Source of the DNA: Bacteroides sp.
GTDB lineage: Bacteria > Bacteroidota > Bacteroidia > Bacteroidales > Muribaculaceae
Reading direction: 5' to 3'
Assembly (NCBI GenBank): GCA_014802045.1
Contig: JAAVDA010000006.1
Span: 45,033-85,967, forward strand
Length of the DNA: 40,935 nt
The notes under the pieces are model-generated. The model did not search any database. It had not been told where the DNA came from and saw only the letters and a list, made by a program, of their open reading frames with translations. This document shows, piece after piece, positions 8,393 through 17,922 of this stretch; positions within the stretch are counted from its first letter, which is position 1, and each line of letters opens with the position of its first letter. Both the position numbers and the translations under genes were made by a program.

Positions 8393-10000
8393 ATGAATCT
8401 CACCTTACGCTCACTCATTGCCGCTGCGACCCTCACCGCCGCTCTGGCCGGCAACGCACAGTCCGTATCCACAGCCGACACCCCTATGACCCGCGCAGTC
8501 ATGCAGGTCTATGACAAAATGATCGAAGCAGACCCCACCGACTACGAATCGCTTCTTGCCCGCGGTCAGGAGTATTATAACCAAGACGACTATGTGAAGG
8601 CTCTCGCCGATCTCAATCAGGCACTCCGCTATGCGCCCGACGAGGACAAGGAGCTACGCTTCACCGCCCTCTCACTCCGCGCCGCCGTGCTCGAACGCAG
8701 CAACAAGCCTGAAGAAGCCCTCGCCGACCTCAATGCAGCCCTTGCCATAGACCCCGAATCATATACCAATCTCTATCAGCGCGCAAATGTGCTCTACGCA
8801 CTCGGACGCTACACCGAAGCGCGCGAAGACTATATGAAGCTCCTTCGCCGCTTCCCCCGCAGCCAGGAAGCAATGTTCGGCCTCGCCCGCGTGGCCGTGA
8901 AGGAAAATAATCTCGGTCTGGCCAACGACTACGCGGACAATGCTGTGGAACTCGCTTCAGCCACTGCCGAATCCTACATACGCCGCGCATCGGTGCGCAC
9001 CCTCATGGGCAATGCCGAAGGAGCCGTAGACGACTATATCGTGGCTCTCTCCACCGACGACTCCGGCAATGGTCGCGCCCTGCAAGCCCTCGTAAACCTC
9101 GCCCGCACCAATTATCCGGCGGTGATGAACGGTCTCTCGCGCGCCATCCGGCAGGCTCCCCGCGTGGGAATGTTCTACTACATCCGCGCCGCCATCGCCG
9201 AAGCCCATTTCAATTACACCGCCGCCATTGCCGACTACGACAAGATACTCAACGACGGCCTCTACTCCTATGCCGGCCTCAACTCTTCGCTCGCCAAATG
9301 CTTCTACGCCCTCGGCCAATATGACACCGCTCTCGCCAATGCCGACTACGCCATAAGCGCCACTACCGACAATGCCCCCTACTATGCTCTCAAATCGGAG
9401 ATTCTTTCCGCGCAGGGCGACTATAGCGAAGCTCTCGCCAACGCCGACCGTGCCCTCACAAAAGATCCAGATTCAAACGATGCACTCCATGCCAAAGCCA
9501 TGGCACAGATAGGTCTCGGGCAAGCAGAGGAAGCATCAGTAAGTCTGGCCGAAGCCCTCATCAATGCACCCGACAGCCCTTCGCTGCTTATGACCCGCGC
9601 ATGGGTGTGCGGCACTCTCCTCTCGCAGCCCAAAGTGGCCGACGCATTGTTTGCACGCGTGATTGACAACGCCTCCAACCCCGACGACGTCAACACCCTT
9701 ATGGGATTTGCCCTCTATCTCACCGGCAACACCGAAACTGCCGACCAATGGATGGAAGCTCTCCTCCAGCAGCAGCCCGACTACGACGGAGCCATCCACT
9801 ACTACGGCGCATGCTACTACTCCATGAGCGGCGACACTGAGCGCGCGCTCGACTGTGCTGCCCGCGCCATGGACAACGGCTATGCCGACTATCACAACTG
9901 GATGGAACTCACCACCGGCTACATCAACGTAGCTCCGCTGCGTTCAAATCCCCGCTTCCTTGAGCTTATAGACCGTCACTCGGCGATATTCAACCGCTGA
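8393..10000 (+). CDS. Exported tetratricopeptide-repeat protein
   Basis: A 535-residue protein with a signal peptide (MNLTLRSLIAAATLTAALAG, likely cleavage after GNAQ or nearby). The rest is a long series of TPR units: repeats of the form A-x-x-LGRYTEA, LGQYDTALANADYAI and QGDYSEALANADRAL recur about every 34 residues from about residue 45 to 490. Probably a periplasmic or envelope scaffold; no enzyme domain is visible. It is last in the plus-strand operon. Its final 25 bp overlap, tail to tail, the acetyltransferase on the other strand, and I found no terminator between them. Confidence 0.78.
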   Translation: MNLTLRSLIAAATLTAALAGNAQSVSTADTPMTRAVMQVYDKMIEADPTDYESLLARGQEYYNQDDYVKALADLNQALRYAPDEDKELRFTALSLRAAVLERSNKPEEALADLNAALAIDPESYTNLYQRANVLYALGRYTEAREDYMKLLRRFPRSQEAMFGLARVAVKENNLGLANDYADNAVELASATAESYIRRASVRTLMGNAEGAVDDYIVALSTDDSGNGRALQALVNLARTNYPAVMNGLSRAIRQAPRVGMFYYIRAAIAEAHFNYTAAIADYDKILNDGLYSYAGLNSSLAKCFYALGQYDTALANADYAISATTDNAPYYALKSEILSAQGDYSEALANADRALTKDPDSNDALHAKAMAQIGLGQAEEASVSLAEALINAPDSPSLLMTRAWVCGTLLSQPKVADALFARVIDNASNPDDVNTLMGFALYLTGNTETADQWMEALLQQQPDYDGAIHYYGACYYSMSGDTERALDCAARAMDNGYADYHNWMELTTGYINVAPLRSNPRFLELIDRHSAIFNR

Positions 10001-10512
10001 TACATATAGGCATCCGCGTAGCTCCGCCCGTCGCGAATCCACGACTTAAAGCGCCCTGTCACTCTGTAGCCCAACGAGGCAAACAGACTGCGACAGGGCG
10101 CGTTGTCTGCAGGCACCACCGCCCAGAGCTGATGCAGGCCCAATCGCAGCCCGCAGTAGCGGCCGAGCAGAGCCACCGCGCGCCGGCCGTAGCCGAGCCC
10201 CTGACACGAGCTGTCGATAAGTATGCCCACACCCGCGCGGAGATTCACCGGGTCAAACTCATAGAGGTCTGCCGCCCCTACAGGACGTCCGGATGACTTC
10301 TCAACCACCATGAGCCGGAGCTGCCGCGCGGTGTAGATGTCGGCCTCATAGCCCTCCACATAGGCGCGGAGCATCTCGCGCGAATAGGGCGTGGTGGTGC
10401 GTCCCACCCTCCAGAGGCGGGTGTCATTCTCCCAGGCGTAGAGCACCTCCACGTCGGCCGGTTCGAGCGCGCGCAGCGCTATTGTGTCGTCTTCAAGAAG
10501 CGGTCTGTTCAT
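9976..10512 (-). CDS. GNAT-family N-acetyltransferase (SpeG/RimJ-like)
   Basis: A 178-residue acetyltransferase. The opening [20 protein letters not shown] is the standard start of the RimJ/SpeG-type GNAT domain. The acetyl-CoA pyrophosphate-binding loop is [12 protein letters not shown] (Q-x-x-G-x-G pattern) near residue 120, and the closing strand region contains the typical N-x-P-x-x-x-L-F-x-S-L-G-Y pattern. The substrate could be a polyamine, a protein N-terminus or a small amine; the sequence does not decide. Its start overlaps the recR stop by 4 bp (ATGA), so the two are cotranscribed. The 3' end overlaps the convergent TPR gene by 25 bp. Confidence 0.82.
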   Translation of the reverse strand: MNRPLLEDDTIALRALEPADVEVLYAWENDTRLWRVGRTTTPYSREMLRAYVEGYEADIYTARQLRLMVVEKSSGRPVGAADLYEFDPVNLRAGVGILIDSSCQGLGYGRRAVALLGRYCGLRLGLHQLWAVVPADNAPCRSLFASLGYRVTGRFKSWIRDGRSYADAYMYQRLNIAE

Positions 10513-11135
10513 GATCTGAAACTGTCGGTGAATAGTGTGCGCTGCAGCAGCGAGCGCCCGAGGGTGAGCTCGTCGGTATATTCTATTTCGTTGCCCACGG
10601 CCATGCCGCGAGCCAGCTGAGTAATGCGCAGGTCCGTGAAGGGAGCGAGCTTGCGGAAGATATAGAAGTTGGTGGTGTCTCCCTCCATCGTAGCGCTCAG
10701 CGCCAGAATCACCTCGGTGATGTCCCCCGCAGCCACACGCTCCACGAGCGAATCAATCTCGAGCATATCGGGCCCCACGCCGTCCATCGGCGATATCAGA
10801 CCGCCGAGCACATGGTAGAGCCCGCGGTATTGCCCCGTGTTCTCGAAGCTCATCACATCGCGCACATTCTCGACCACACACACCGTTGAGCGGTCTCTTG
10901 ACGGAGAGGCACACACCGGGCACACTTCCGACTCAGATATATTATGGCACACAGAGCAATATCTTATGCCCTGCCTCAAATCTATGATTGCCTGACCGAG
11001 GGCCACCCCCTCGCTCTCGTCGCGCCTGAGCAGATGAAGAGCCAGCCTCAGGGCAGTCTTGCGCCCCACGCCGGGAAGTCTCGACAGCTCCCTCACCGCA
11101 TTTTCGAGAAGTGATGATGCAAACTCCTGTTCCAT
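10509..11135 (-). CDS. recR: Recombination mediator protein RecR
   Basis: A 208-residue component of the RecFOR pathway, which loads RecA on gapped DNA. The order of parts is standard: helix-hairpin-helix [19 protein letters not shown] near residue 17, four-Cys zinc finger (CSVCHN and CPVCAS near 58-75), then a Toprim domain ([16 protein letters not shown] through [17 protein letters not shown]). The frame is open for another 79 codons upstream, but those read as basic, low-similarity sequence. ATG at 11135 gives the right N-terminus and sits only five bases from a strong -7 element, so the message is probably leaderless or nearly so. Confidence 0.93.
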   Translation of the reverse strand: MEQEFASSLLENAVRELSRLPGVGRKTALRLALHLLRRDESEGVALGQAIIDLRQGIRYCSVCHNISESEVCPVCASPSRDRSTVCVVENVRDVMSFENTGQYRGLYHVLGGLISPMDGVGPDMLEIDSLVERVAAGDITEVILALSATMEGDTTNFYIFRKLAPFTDLRITQLARGMAVGNEIEYTDELTLGRSLLQRTLFTDSFRS

Positions 11136-11140
11136 TAGTG

Positions 11141-11171
11141 CAAAGTTACAAAAAGCCGCCCACGCATCAAA
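11141..11171 (-). promoter_or_regulatory. Promoter of recR, close enough for a leaderless message
   Basis: On the minus strand, TTTG (11171-11168) and TAACTTTG (11148-11141) are 19 bp apart, an excellent match to the Bacteroidota consensus. The -7 element ends five bases before the recR ATG at 11135, so transcription should start at or within a few bases of that codon. Confidence 0.65.
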
Positions 11172-11209
11172 GCGCGGACGGCTCAAAATGAGGTGCAGCC
11201 AAGGAGTCG

Positions 11210-11734
11210 TCACTCGGCCGACGAAGCAAGCGGTGCCGGCTCGGTATAGGTGCGTGCGGCGAGCTCGTTGTCGAGCATGTAGAGACCCATGCCGTTGTCG
11301 CCCACAAGGCGGAACTTGTCGATGAGCTGACGGCAGTTGTCTTCCTCTTCCACCTGCTCTGAGATAAACCATGTGAGACGGTCGCGGGTGGCGTAGTCGT
11401 GCTCAGCCTCGGCGAGAGCGAAAAGCTCGTTGATGAGCGAGGTCACCTTCTGCTCATGCTCGAGAGTGGCCTTGAAAGCGTCGAGCGGGCTGGCCCATGA
11501 GGTGGGCACAGCGTCGATAGGCTTGAGCTCCACGCGGCCTCCGCGCTGATTCACATAGTTCATGAAAATCTGGGCATGAGCCTGCTCTTCCTTAAACTGG
11601 ATATGAAACCAGTTGGCCACCCCCGCACGGCCTTCGGCCTCGAAGTGCATAGCCATGGAGAGATAGAGATATGCCGACCAGAATTCGGCGTTGATCTGCG
11701 CATTGAGCGCGTCTTGAACTTTGTTTGTAAGCAT
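11210..11734 (-). CDS. ftnA: Ferritin (FtnA-type, non-heme)
   Basis: A 174-residue subunit of the 24-mer iron-storage cage. The diiron ferroxidase ligands fall at the same numbers as in E. coli FtnA: Glu17, Glu50, His53, Glu94, Gln127 and Glu130, all present. Four-helix-bundle periodicity runs through the sequence. ATG at 11734 was chosen over an upstream in-frame start at 11764 because it gives exactly that numbering and does not overlap yidC. It lies 26 bp after yidC, so it is probably in the pyrG-yidC-ftnA unit. The 74-bp gap to recR contains the recR promoter. No Fur-like site was recognised. Confidence 0.92.
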   Translation of the reverse strand: MLTNKVQDALNAQINAEFWSAYLYLSMAMHFEAEGRAGVANWFHIQFKEEQAHAQIFMNYVNQRGGRVELKPIDAVPTSWASPLDAFKATLEHEQKVTSLINELFALAEAEHDYATRDRLTWFISEQVEEEDNCRQLIDKFRLVGDNGMGLYMLDNELAARTYTEPAPLASSAE

Positions 11735-11760
11735 AGTATGTCGTTGTTTTATCGTTTGTT

Positions 11761-13866
11761 TCAATGGCGGCGCTTGCCCTTGGCCTGCTGACGCTCACGC
11801 TCGCGGAGCATGGCCTGCTGCTGGCGCTGAGCCTCTTCGAGACGCTGCATCCACGCGCTCTTCTTGCGGGGCTTCTTGGCATTCTCACGCATCATGGCGC
11901 GAACCTTCTCCTCGTTGACCACCTTACGGAACACATAGGTCTGCGCAATGGTGATGAGCAGCGAGAGGAAGTAGTAGTAGCTGAGGCCGGCGGCATAATT
12001 GTTGAAGAACACCAGGAACATCAGCGGCATCAGATACATCATCCACTTCATGCCGGGCATAGAGTTGCCTCCGGGCTGATTCTGCATATTGATGCGGGTA
12101 TAGATAATGTTGACCGCGGTCATGAGCAGACAGAAGAGGCTTATGTGATTGCCGAAAGTGGATGAGATGAGCGGAATATTGGTGGTCCAGCTCACTATCG
12201 CGTCGGGAGCCGAGAGGTCGTGGGCCCAGAGGAACGATTTGCCGCGCAGCTCGATAGCCGAGGGGAAGAAATTGAACATCGCGATAAGCACCGGAAACTG
12301 GAGCAGCATTGGCAGACAGCCTGAGAAGGGGCTTGCCCCCGCGCGGCTGTAGAGAGCCATCGATTCCTGCTGACGCTTCATGGCGTTCTCGTTGCCGGGC
12401 CACTTATCGTTGATTTCCTTGATTTCCGGAGCCAGCACACGCATACGCGCCTGCGACATATAGCTCTTGTAGGTGAACGGGAAGAGGATTATCTTGATAA
12501 AGATAGTGAGAAGCAGGATGATGATACCGTAGTTGCTTATGAATCCGCCGAGGAATGAGAACACCGGTATGATAATCAGTGTGTTTATCCAGCGGAAAAG
12601 CGCCCATCCGAGAGGAATGAGGTTGGTGAGATGGAGATTCTGTCCGGGCATAATCTCCTTCTGCAGGTCGGAGAGCAGAGGATATGAGTTGGGGCCGAGG
12701 AACAGGGTGAATGAAGCAGGATTGGCCAGTGTGGACGAATATTCGAGAGTGGCCTCTGTGGTGAGCTTCTTCAGATAAGACGGGTCATGCTCCAGCACCT
12801 CCGAGTCGAGATTGGCTGTGGTGAAATAGGTGTCGGGGATTATCACGGCCGAGAAAAACTGGTTTTTGTAGCCTATCCATTTCACCCTTTCGTTCACCTC
12901 CTTTAGCTCGGAGCTGCCCTCCTTGAGATTTTCCACATCGCCGTTGGCAAACATGTAGTAGAGAGCCGAGTTGCGCTCCTCAAACATTCTGCCGGCCTCA
13001 TTGCGGGCCATCTTCTGGGTCCATGTGAAATCCATGGAAGCCACACTGGTGGGAATCACGGCATTCATGCCGGTCTGCACCACCTCCATGCGGGCAATAT
13101 AGCTGTCGGGCTGAAGCACATAGCGGATGCCCCACACAGCGCCGTCGCCGAGATTGAGCTGCATCACCACCGAAGTGTCGCTCTCGGCCACCGGAGTGAA
13201 ATAAAATTCGCGGGTGTCGAGGCGCTGGTTGGCGGTCATGAGAGTAAAGGAATATGAATCAGTGTCGGGAGCCATGAGGGTCACGGCTGTGGAGTCGTAG
13301 CGCTGATAGTTTTTGAGAGCCGCACGGCTTATCATGCCTCCTTTGGTGGTGATATCGAGCTTCACGAGCGAGTTTTCGAGAGTGACGGTCTGCTCAGTGC
13401 CCGAAAGATAGCGGGCAAAACCCTGATAGCGGGCCACCGATGCGAGGGCACCTCTGAGATTAGCCACAGCCTTGGCAGCGGTAGCCTCCGGCAGACCCTT
13501 ATAGTCGGAAGTGAGGATATCGGTCATCGGCACCTTTGTGTCATCGGCCATCACATAGCCGCCAATGGTTGTGCCATCGGTAGCGAGCGTGATTGTAGCG
13601 TCAGAAGCCGAGAGGGTGTAGCAGCCTGTAGAGTCGGCCACTCCGAAGCGGCGCACGGTTGATACGATAGTCTGTAGCTCGGCGGGGCTCACCGAGTCAA
13701 CTGTCAGGAGATTGTTGTCGGCCGACAATTGCCTTTCGCTTGCGGCCATCTGTTCGGCCTGTTCGCGCTGTCGGGCAAGTTCGGCTTCCGAAGGCTTGTT
13801 GAGCCACATGAATCCGAAAATCACGCCAGCCATGAGCAGCATGCCCAGAATTGTGTTTTTGTCCAT
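11761..13866 (-). CDS. yidC: Membrane protein insertase YidC
   Basis: A 701-residue inner-membrane insertase of the YidC/Oxa1/Alb3 family, acting alone or with Sec. An N-terminal anchor helix (MDKNTILGMLLMAGVIFGFMW) is followed by a large periplasmic beta domain (about 60-430). The conserved hydrophobic core comprises NYGIIILLLTIFIKIILFPFTYK, SPFSGCLPMLLQFPVLIAMF and the last helices SYYYFLSLLITIAQTYV. The tail is basic (KKPRKKSAWMQRLEEA to KGKRRH), suited to ribosome contact. It is longer than proteobacterial YidC, which is normal for Bacteroidota with an enlarged periplasmic part. It is 26 bp downstream of pyrG and 26 bp upstream of ftnA. Confidence 0.95.
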   Translation of the reverse strand: MDKNTILGMLLMAGVIFGFMWLNKPSEAELARQREQAEQMAASERQLSADNNLLTVDSVSPAELQTIVSTVRRFGVADSTGCYTLSASDATITLATDGTTIGGYVMADDTKVPMTDILTSDYKGLPEATAAKAVANLRGALASVARYQGFARYLSGTEQTVTLENSLVKLDITTKGGMISRAALKNYQRYDSTAVTLMAPDTDSYSFTLMTANQRLDTREFYFTPVAESDTSVVMQLNLGDGAVWGIRYVLQPDSYIARMEVVQTGMNAVIPTSVASMDFTWTQKMARNEAGRMFEERNSALYYMFANGDVENLKEGSSELKEVNERVKWIGYKNQFFSAVIIPDTYFTTANLDSEVLEHDPSYLKKLTTEATLEYSSTLANPASFTLFLGPNSYPLLSDLQKEIMPGQNLHLTNLIPLGWALFRWINTLIIIPVFSFLGGFISNYGIIILLLTIFIKIILFPFTYKSYMSQARMRVLAPEIKEINDKWPGNENAMKRQQESMALYSRAGASPFSGCLPMLLQFPVLIAMFNFFPSAIELRGKSFLWAHDLSAPDAIVSWTTNIPLISSTFGNHISLFCLLMTAVNIIYTRINMQNQPGGNSMPGMKWMMYLMPLMFLVFFNNYAAGLSYYYFLSLLITIAQTYVFRKVVNEEKVRAMMRENAKKPRKKSAWMQRLEEAQRQQQAMLRERERQQAKGKRRH

Positions 13867-13892
13867 TCGTCAGATATGTGAGTGATTGGTGG

Positions 13893-15548
13893 TTATTCTA
13901 TTGTTGTTTGGTCGGTCTCTGCCGGGATTGTCTGCAGCAGCTTCTCCTCGTGATATTTCACCGCTGCTGCCACAAAAGAGAGAAACAGCGGATGGGGCGA
14001 CAGGACGGTGCTTGAATATTCGGGGTGATACTGTGTGCCCACCCACCAGCGCTTGCCGGGTATCTCCACAACCTCCACGAGACCTGTGGCCGGATTCTCG
14101 CCCACACATTTCATGCCCGCCTGCTCAAAGAGCCGGCGATAGTCGTTGTTAAACTCGAAGCGGTGGCGGTGGCGCTCCTTCACATCGGTGGTGCCATAAG
14201 CCCCGGCCACTCTCGAACCGGGCTGCAGGCGGCAGTCGTAAGCGCCCAGACGCATCGTGCCCCCCATATTGTGTATGCTCTTCTGCTCCTCCATGAGATC
14301 TATCACATTGTGGGGGGTAGACGGATTCATCTCCGTGGAGTTGGCCTCCGGAAGTCCGAGCACATTGCGCGCATATTCAATCACCATACACTGCATGCCC
14401 AGACAGATGCCGAAGGTGGGTATGTCGTGCTCCCGACACCATTTCAGCGCCGCAAACTTACCCTCTATGCCCCTCTGGCCGAAACCGGGGGCTATGATCA
14501 CCCCGTCGAGCCCTCCGAGCATCTCGTCCACATTGTGGTCATAGAGCTTCTCGGAGTGGATGTAGCATAGGTCGAGCTTGCGGTCATTATAGACGGCGGC
14601 ATGGAGCAGCGCCTCGCTGATAGACTTGTAGGCATCCTGAAGCTCCACATATTTGCCCACCAGCCCTATAGTCACGGTCTCTGAAGCCGAGTGCAGCCGG
14701 TCAACAAAATGCAGCCACGCGCCCATGTCGGGTGCCGACTTCACCTCTACACCGGTCTTGCGCAGCACAATCTCGTCGAGATGCTGGTCGTGCATCCGCA
14801 GCGGCACCTCATAGATAGAAGCGCAGTCTATGGACTGTATCACCGCATCGGGAGCCACATTGCAAAACTGCGCAATCTTTCTCCGCATCTGCTGCGGGAT
14901 ATCCTTCTCCGTGCGGAGCACCAGAATGTCGGGCTGTATGCCAAGCTCCTGAAGCTGCTTCACGGAGTGTTGGGTCGGTTTGGTCTTTAGTTCCTTGGCC
15001 GCATGGAGATAAGGCACATAGGTGAGATGGATACAGAGACTGTTGTCGCCGAGCTCCCAGCGGAGCTGACGCACACTTTCGAGAAACGGCAGCGATTCGA
15101 TGTCGCCTACGGTGCCACCAATTTCGGTGATCACATAGTCATAATCGCCCGTCTTGCCAAGCAGCATTATGTTGCGCTTTATCTCGTCTGTGATATGAGG
15201 CACAATCTGCACCGTCTTGCCCAGATAGTCGCCCCGGCGCTCCTTGTCGATCACGCTCTGATATATGCGTCCGGTGGTCACATTGTTGGCGCGGGTGGTT
15301 CTCACATTGGTAAACCGCTCGTAGTGTCCGAGGTCAAGGTCGGCCTCATGTCCGTCTACAGTCACATAACACTCACCATGCTCATACGGATTGAGGGTGC
15401 CGGGATCGATATTGATATACGGATCGTATTTCTGAATTGTAACCCTCTGCCCATGAGCCTTAAGCAGACAGGCGAGCGATGCAGAGATAATGCCCTTGCC
15501 GAGCGATGACACCACTCCGCCGGTCACAAATATGTATTTAGTCTCCAC
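13893..15548 (-). CDS. pyrG: CTP synthase PyrG
   Basis: A 551-residue enzyme that aminates UTP to CTP with ATP and glutamine. The N-terminal synthetase domain starts KYIFVTGGVVSSLGKGI (ATP-binding loop) and contains LDLGHYERF. The C-terminal class I glutamine amidotransferase domain has the nucleophile loop FGICLGMQ (Cys near residue 380) and the His/Glu pair in GTQYHPEY. Full-length and intact. First gene of the minus-strand pyrG-yidC-ftnA group, with a TACCTTTG element 20 bp upstream. Confidence 0.96.
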   Translation of the reverse strand: METKYIFVTGGVVSSLGKGIISASLACLLKAHGQRVTIQKYDPYINIDPGTLNPYEHGECYVTVDGHEADLDLGHYERFTNVRTTRANNVTTGRIYQSVIDKERRGDYLGKTVQIVPHITDEIKRNIMLLGKTGDYDYVITEIGGTVGDIESLPFLESVRQLRWELGDNSLCIHLTYVPYLHAAKELKTKPTQHSVKQLQELGIQPDILVLRTEKDIPQQMRRKIAQFCNVAPDAVIQSIDCASIYEVPLRMHDQHLDEIVLRKTGVEVKSAPDMGAWLHFVDRLHSASETVTIGLVGKYVELQDAYKSISEALLHAAVYNDRKLDLCYIHSEKLYDHNVDEMLGGLDGVIIAPGFGQRGIEGKFAALKWCREHDIPTFGICLGMQCMVIEYARNVLGLPEANSTEMNPSTPHNVIDLMEEQKSIHNMGGTMRLGAYDCRLQPGSRVAGAYGTTDVKERHRHRFEFNNDYRRLFEQAGMKCVGENPATGLVEVVEIPGKRWWVGTQYHPEYSSTVLSPHPLFLSFVAAAVKYHEEKLLQTIPAETDQTTIE

Positions 15549-15568
15549 GCTTGATTCATTTTAAGTTG

Positions 15569-15576
15569 CAAAGGTA
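15569..15576 (-). promoter_or_regulatory. -7 element upstream of pyrG
   Basis: TACCTTTG on the minus strand fits TAnnTTTG and lies 20 bp from the pyrG start. A TTTG at 15604-15601 is 24 bp upstream, longer than the usual 19-21, so the -33 assignment is weak. The adjoining repeat begins at 15601. Confidence 0.5.
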
Positions 15577-15600
15577 CAGAAAAATTGCGAAACCCCTTTA

Positions 15601-15940
15601 CAAAATCGGGTCAATATAGAAAAGTGGTTGTTTAACGGGATTGTTGAGCTCATGAAAGCAATGTGTCAGGCCGGGATGGCCTGATATCTTGTTAGCCTCG
15701 TACGCTTGCGTGCGGGGTGGAGAGTATCACACATCTACCACGACCCCGGAGAGGGTCGGACTAGTTGTAAACAAATATGTTCTTGAATGTTATGATAAGT
15801 CTGCGCGGTACGACCCGCTCCGGGGTCGGAATTTGATCGGGGCTGGCTGTTCCCGGCACGTGCCGTGCCGGGTTAACAAAATAATGGCCCTCCGGGCCTT
15901 TTTTAACTTATAAACTGAGGCTTGCCACTGACCCGTTTTT
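15601..15940 (+). repeat. Long structured intergenic repeat, copy A
   Basis: This 340-bp segment is strongly similar, in the same orientation, to 39607-39896. Shared blocks include gtgtcaggccgggatggcctg, the cgaccccggagagggtcgga hairpin, tagttgtaaacaa, and taacttataaactgagg near the end. Hairpins occur in series: caggcc/ggcctg, cgaccc/gggtcg, cccggcac/gtgccggg and ggccc/gggcc. Copy A has about 47 extra bases around 15800-15850, themselves containing another hairpin (cgaccc-gctcc-ggggtcg). No convincing protein is encoded. The rest of the 578-base gap to 16126 holds a degenerate second gtttgctactgacc and the susD terminator. Confidence 0.8.
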
Positions 15941-16020
15941 TAACAATTCAACCGGGGTTTGCTACTGACCAACAAAATCCTGCTCTAAATCTGAGGGGGC
16001 ATTTTCGTATTGCCGTGGTC

Positions 16021-16060
16021 AAAAAAAGAGAGAGCCGGGATGCTCACGCATCTCCGGCTC
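16021..16060 (-). terminator. Rho-independent terminator after susD
   Basis: On the minus strand, a 12-13 bp stem (gcatctccggctc pairing with gagccgggatgc, one bulge) is followed by a run of seven T. It lies 67 bases past the susD stop and should end the susCD message. Confidence 0.8.
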
Positions 16061-16126
16061 CCGCCAATCCATGAAAAGAATTTAATTTATAGGTATTTAT
16101 CAGTATCCTACGTTTGGTTAGGTATA

Positions 16127-17908
16127 TTAATTATACCCGGGGTTCTGGGTGATGTTCTTGTTGAGGTCGATATCGTGCTGAGGCACGGGGAACACATAGT
16201 TGTGAGGACCATAAGAGAAGAACTGCTGAGTGATCTCCTGACCTTCGCCAACGTAAAGCTCTACGACACGACGCATAACGACCTTGGTCTCCTTATCGAG
16301 TGTGAGATCCTGATACCATGAGGGAGTCTCACCTTCCTTATAGGCAGGTACAGTTTCGCCGAATTCGGGACAAGCAACATTAGTAACCTTAAACTTCATA
16401 GAGTAGCGCGGGGTGTTGAGCACCTTTTCAGCAATATTCCAGCGACGGATATCCCACTGGCGGTGGTCGCCTTCAGCGAAGAACTCAATACGCCATTCGT
16501 TGCGGATACGCTGACGGAGGTCGTCCTGAGTAGCGCAATAGGTGGGCTTGGTAGCATCAGTGTTCTGAAGGGCGGGCATACCTACGCGGGCACGAACACG
16601 GTTGACCGCTGCGAAAGCTTCCTCAGAGAGTGGGCTAAGCTCGTTCATAGCCTCAGCATAGGTGAGGAGCACCTCGGTGAAGCGCATGTCGCAAGAAGCT
16701 GAACGGTGGCTCCAACCGGCGGTTTCGGGATATACATCGGGGTTAAGCCATTTGAGGGTATAGTAACCGGTGAGGGTCTGGTCACTGCAACCATAGGGGT
16801 AAAGACCGGTGTTGCCAGACGAGGTGAGAGGTTCTGTGTGAACTTCCACGCCATAGTATGTCTGGCCGGAGAAGAGCACGTTGGCTTCGAGACGGGGGTC
16901 ACGGTTTTCATTGGGCTTGAGGGGATTGTAGAGCTTGGATGTGGCGATGGGAGCACCCTCAACATCCTCGAAGCAGTCTACGAAATCCTGAGTGGGGTTA
17001 GTACCACCCCAACCGAGTTTCGGGAATGCAGAGAAACCGATATAGTAGACAGAACCGCTTACACCGGGGATACGGTGATATTCCATAAGACCCTCCTTAG
17101 AGTTGTCGACATTGAAATCCCAGAACATAGACGCATAGTCTGCGGGATCAAAATCGGCAGCTGTGCCGGTATAGTCACCTCCATAGAGGTCATACTTGCC
17201 TGAGTCAATAACGGCCTTAGCGTTATTAGCAGCAACCTGGTAGCCATCAGCAACATAGTGCTGACATTCGGGGTTAGCGAAATAGAGGGCGGCACGAGCC
17301 TTATATGCCTGAGCAATGACGCTGTTCACACGACCGGTGGCGGCATCAGCAGGAAGGAGTTTGATAGCATTGTCGAAGTCAGACATTACGTTGTCATAGA
17401 CAATCTTCCAGTCTGTGCGGGTGATGTCTTCCTGATCATCAAGGTTGAGAGGTTCAGTGAAGTAGGGGACGTCACCAAACTGCTTGATAAGCATAAAGTA
17501 GATATATGCACGGAAGAAGTATGCCTGACCAAGGACATTATTGCGTGTAGCCTCATCCATATCCTCTACCTCGTCGATATGAGCAAATACGAGGTTGGCA
17601 TAGCGGATGTAGGTGTATTCACCGCTCCAAGAGAAAGCGGTGGGCTCCCAAAGGCCTGAGCAGCGGGCATCAACAGCCCATTTGATGCCATAGGTGGAGT
17701 TGTCGGTGTATACATCTTCAGCTGCACTCCACATAGCATCGGGCATGTAGTTGTAGAGGATGGAAACACCCTGCTCGGCGTCCTGAACGGTCTGCCACAT
17801 GGTGGCTTCCGATTTCTGAGCGAGCGGTGCGGTGTCAAGATCCACGCAGGAGCTTGCACCAACAGCGAGCGCTACCGAAGCAAATATGCTGATATATTTA
17901 TTTTTCAT
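16127..17908 (-). CDS. SusD/RagB-family nutrient-binding outer membrane lipoprotein
   Basis: A 593-residue surface lipoprotein that closes over the partner TonB-dependent channel and captures the substrate. The signal and lipobox are at the N-terminus (VGASSCVDLD, Cys21). The helical TPR-rich core shows the family's RAEAYFFRAYIYF-like segment as GQAYFFRAYIYFMLIKQFGDVPY near residues 128-150. The family's C-terminal end is recognisable too: VLLTYAEAMNE, RVRARVGMP and RIRNEWRIEFFAEGDHRQWDIRRW, then LDLNKNITQNPGY-like DIDLNKNITQNPGYN. It is full-length, 14 bp downstream of susC. No carbohydrase, sulfatase or peptidase gene is adjacent, so the ligand cannot be inferred. Confidence 0.93.
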   Translation of the reverse strand: MKNKYISIFASVALAVGASSCVDLDTAPLAQKSEATMWQTVQDAEQGVSILYNYMPDAMWSAAEDVYTDNSTYGIKWAVDARCSGLWEPTAFSWSGEYTYIRYANLVFAHIDEVEDMDEATRNNVLGQAYFFRAYIYFMLIKQFGDVPYFTEPLNLDDQEDITRTDWKIVYDNVMSDFDNAIKLLPADAATGRVNSVIAQAYKARAALYFANPECQHYVADGYQVAANNAKAVIDSGKYDLYGGDYTGTAADFDPADYASMFWDFNVDNSKEGLMEYHRIPGVSGSVYYIGFSAFPKLGWGGTNPTQDFVDCFEDVEGAPIATSKLYNPLKPNENRDPRLEANVLFSGQTYYGVEVHTEPLTSSGNTGLYPYGCSDQTLTGYYTLKWLNPDVYPETAGWSHRSASCDMRFTEVLLTYAEAMNELSPLSEEAFAAVNRVRARVGMPALQNTDATKPTYCATQDDLRQRIRNEWRIEFFAEGDHRQWDIRRWNIAEKVLNTPRYSMKFKVTNVACPEFGETVPAYKEGETPSWYQDLTLDKETKVVMRRVVELYVGEGQEITQQFFSYGPHNYVFPVPQHDIDLNKNITQNPGYN

Positions 17909-17922
17909 TGTTGCGTAAGTGA

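Noticed and set aside
7351-8502. 383-codon open frame on the minus strand opposite rsmE and kdsA
   Set aside because: It is antisense to two clearly identified genes and its translation has no family features; it reflects codon bias.
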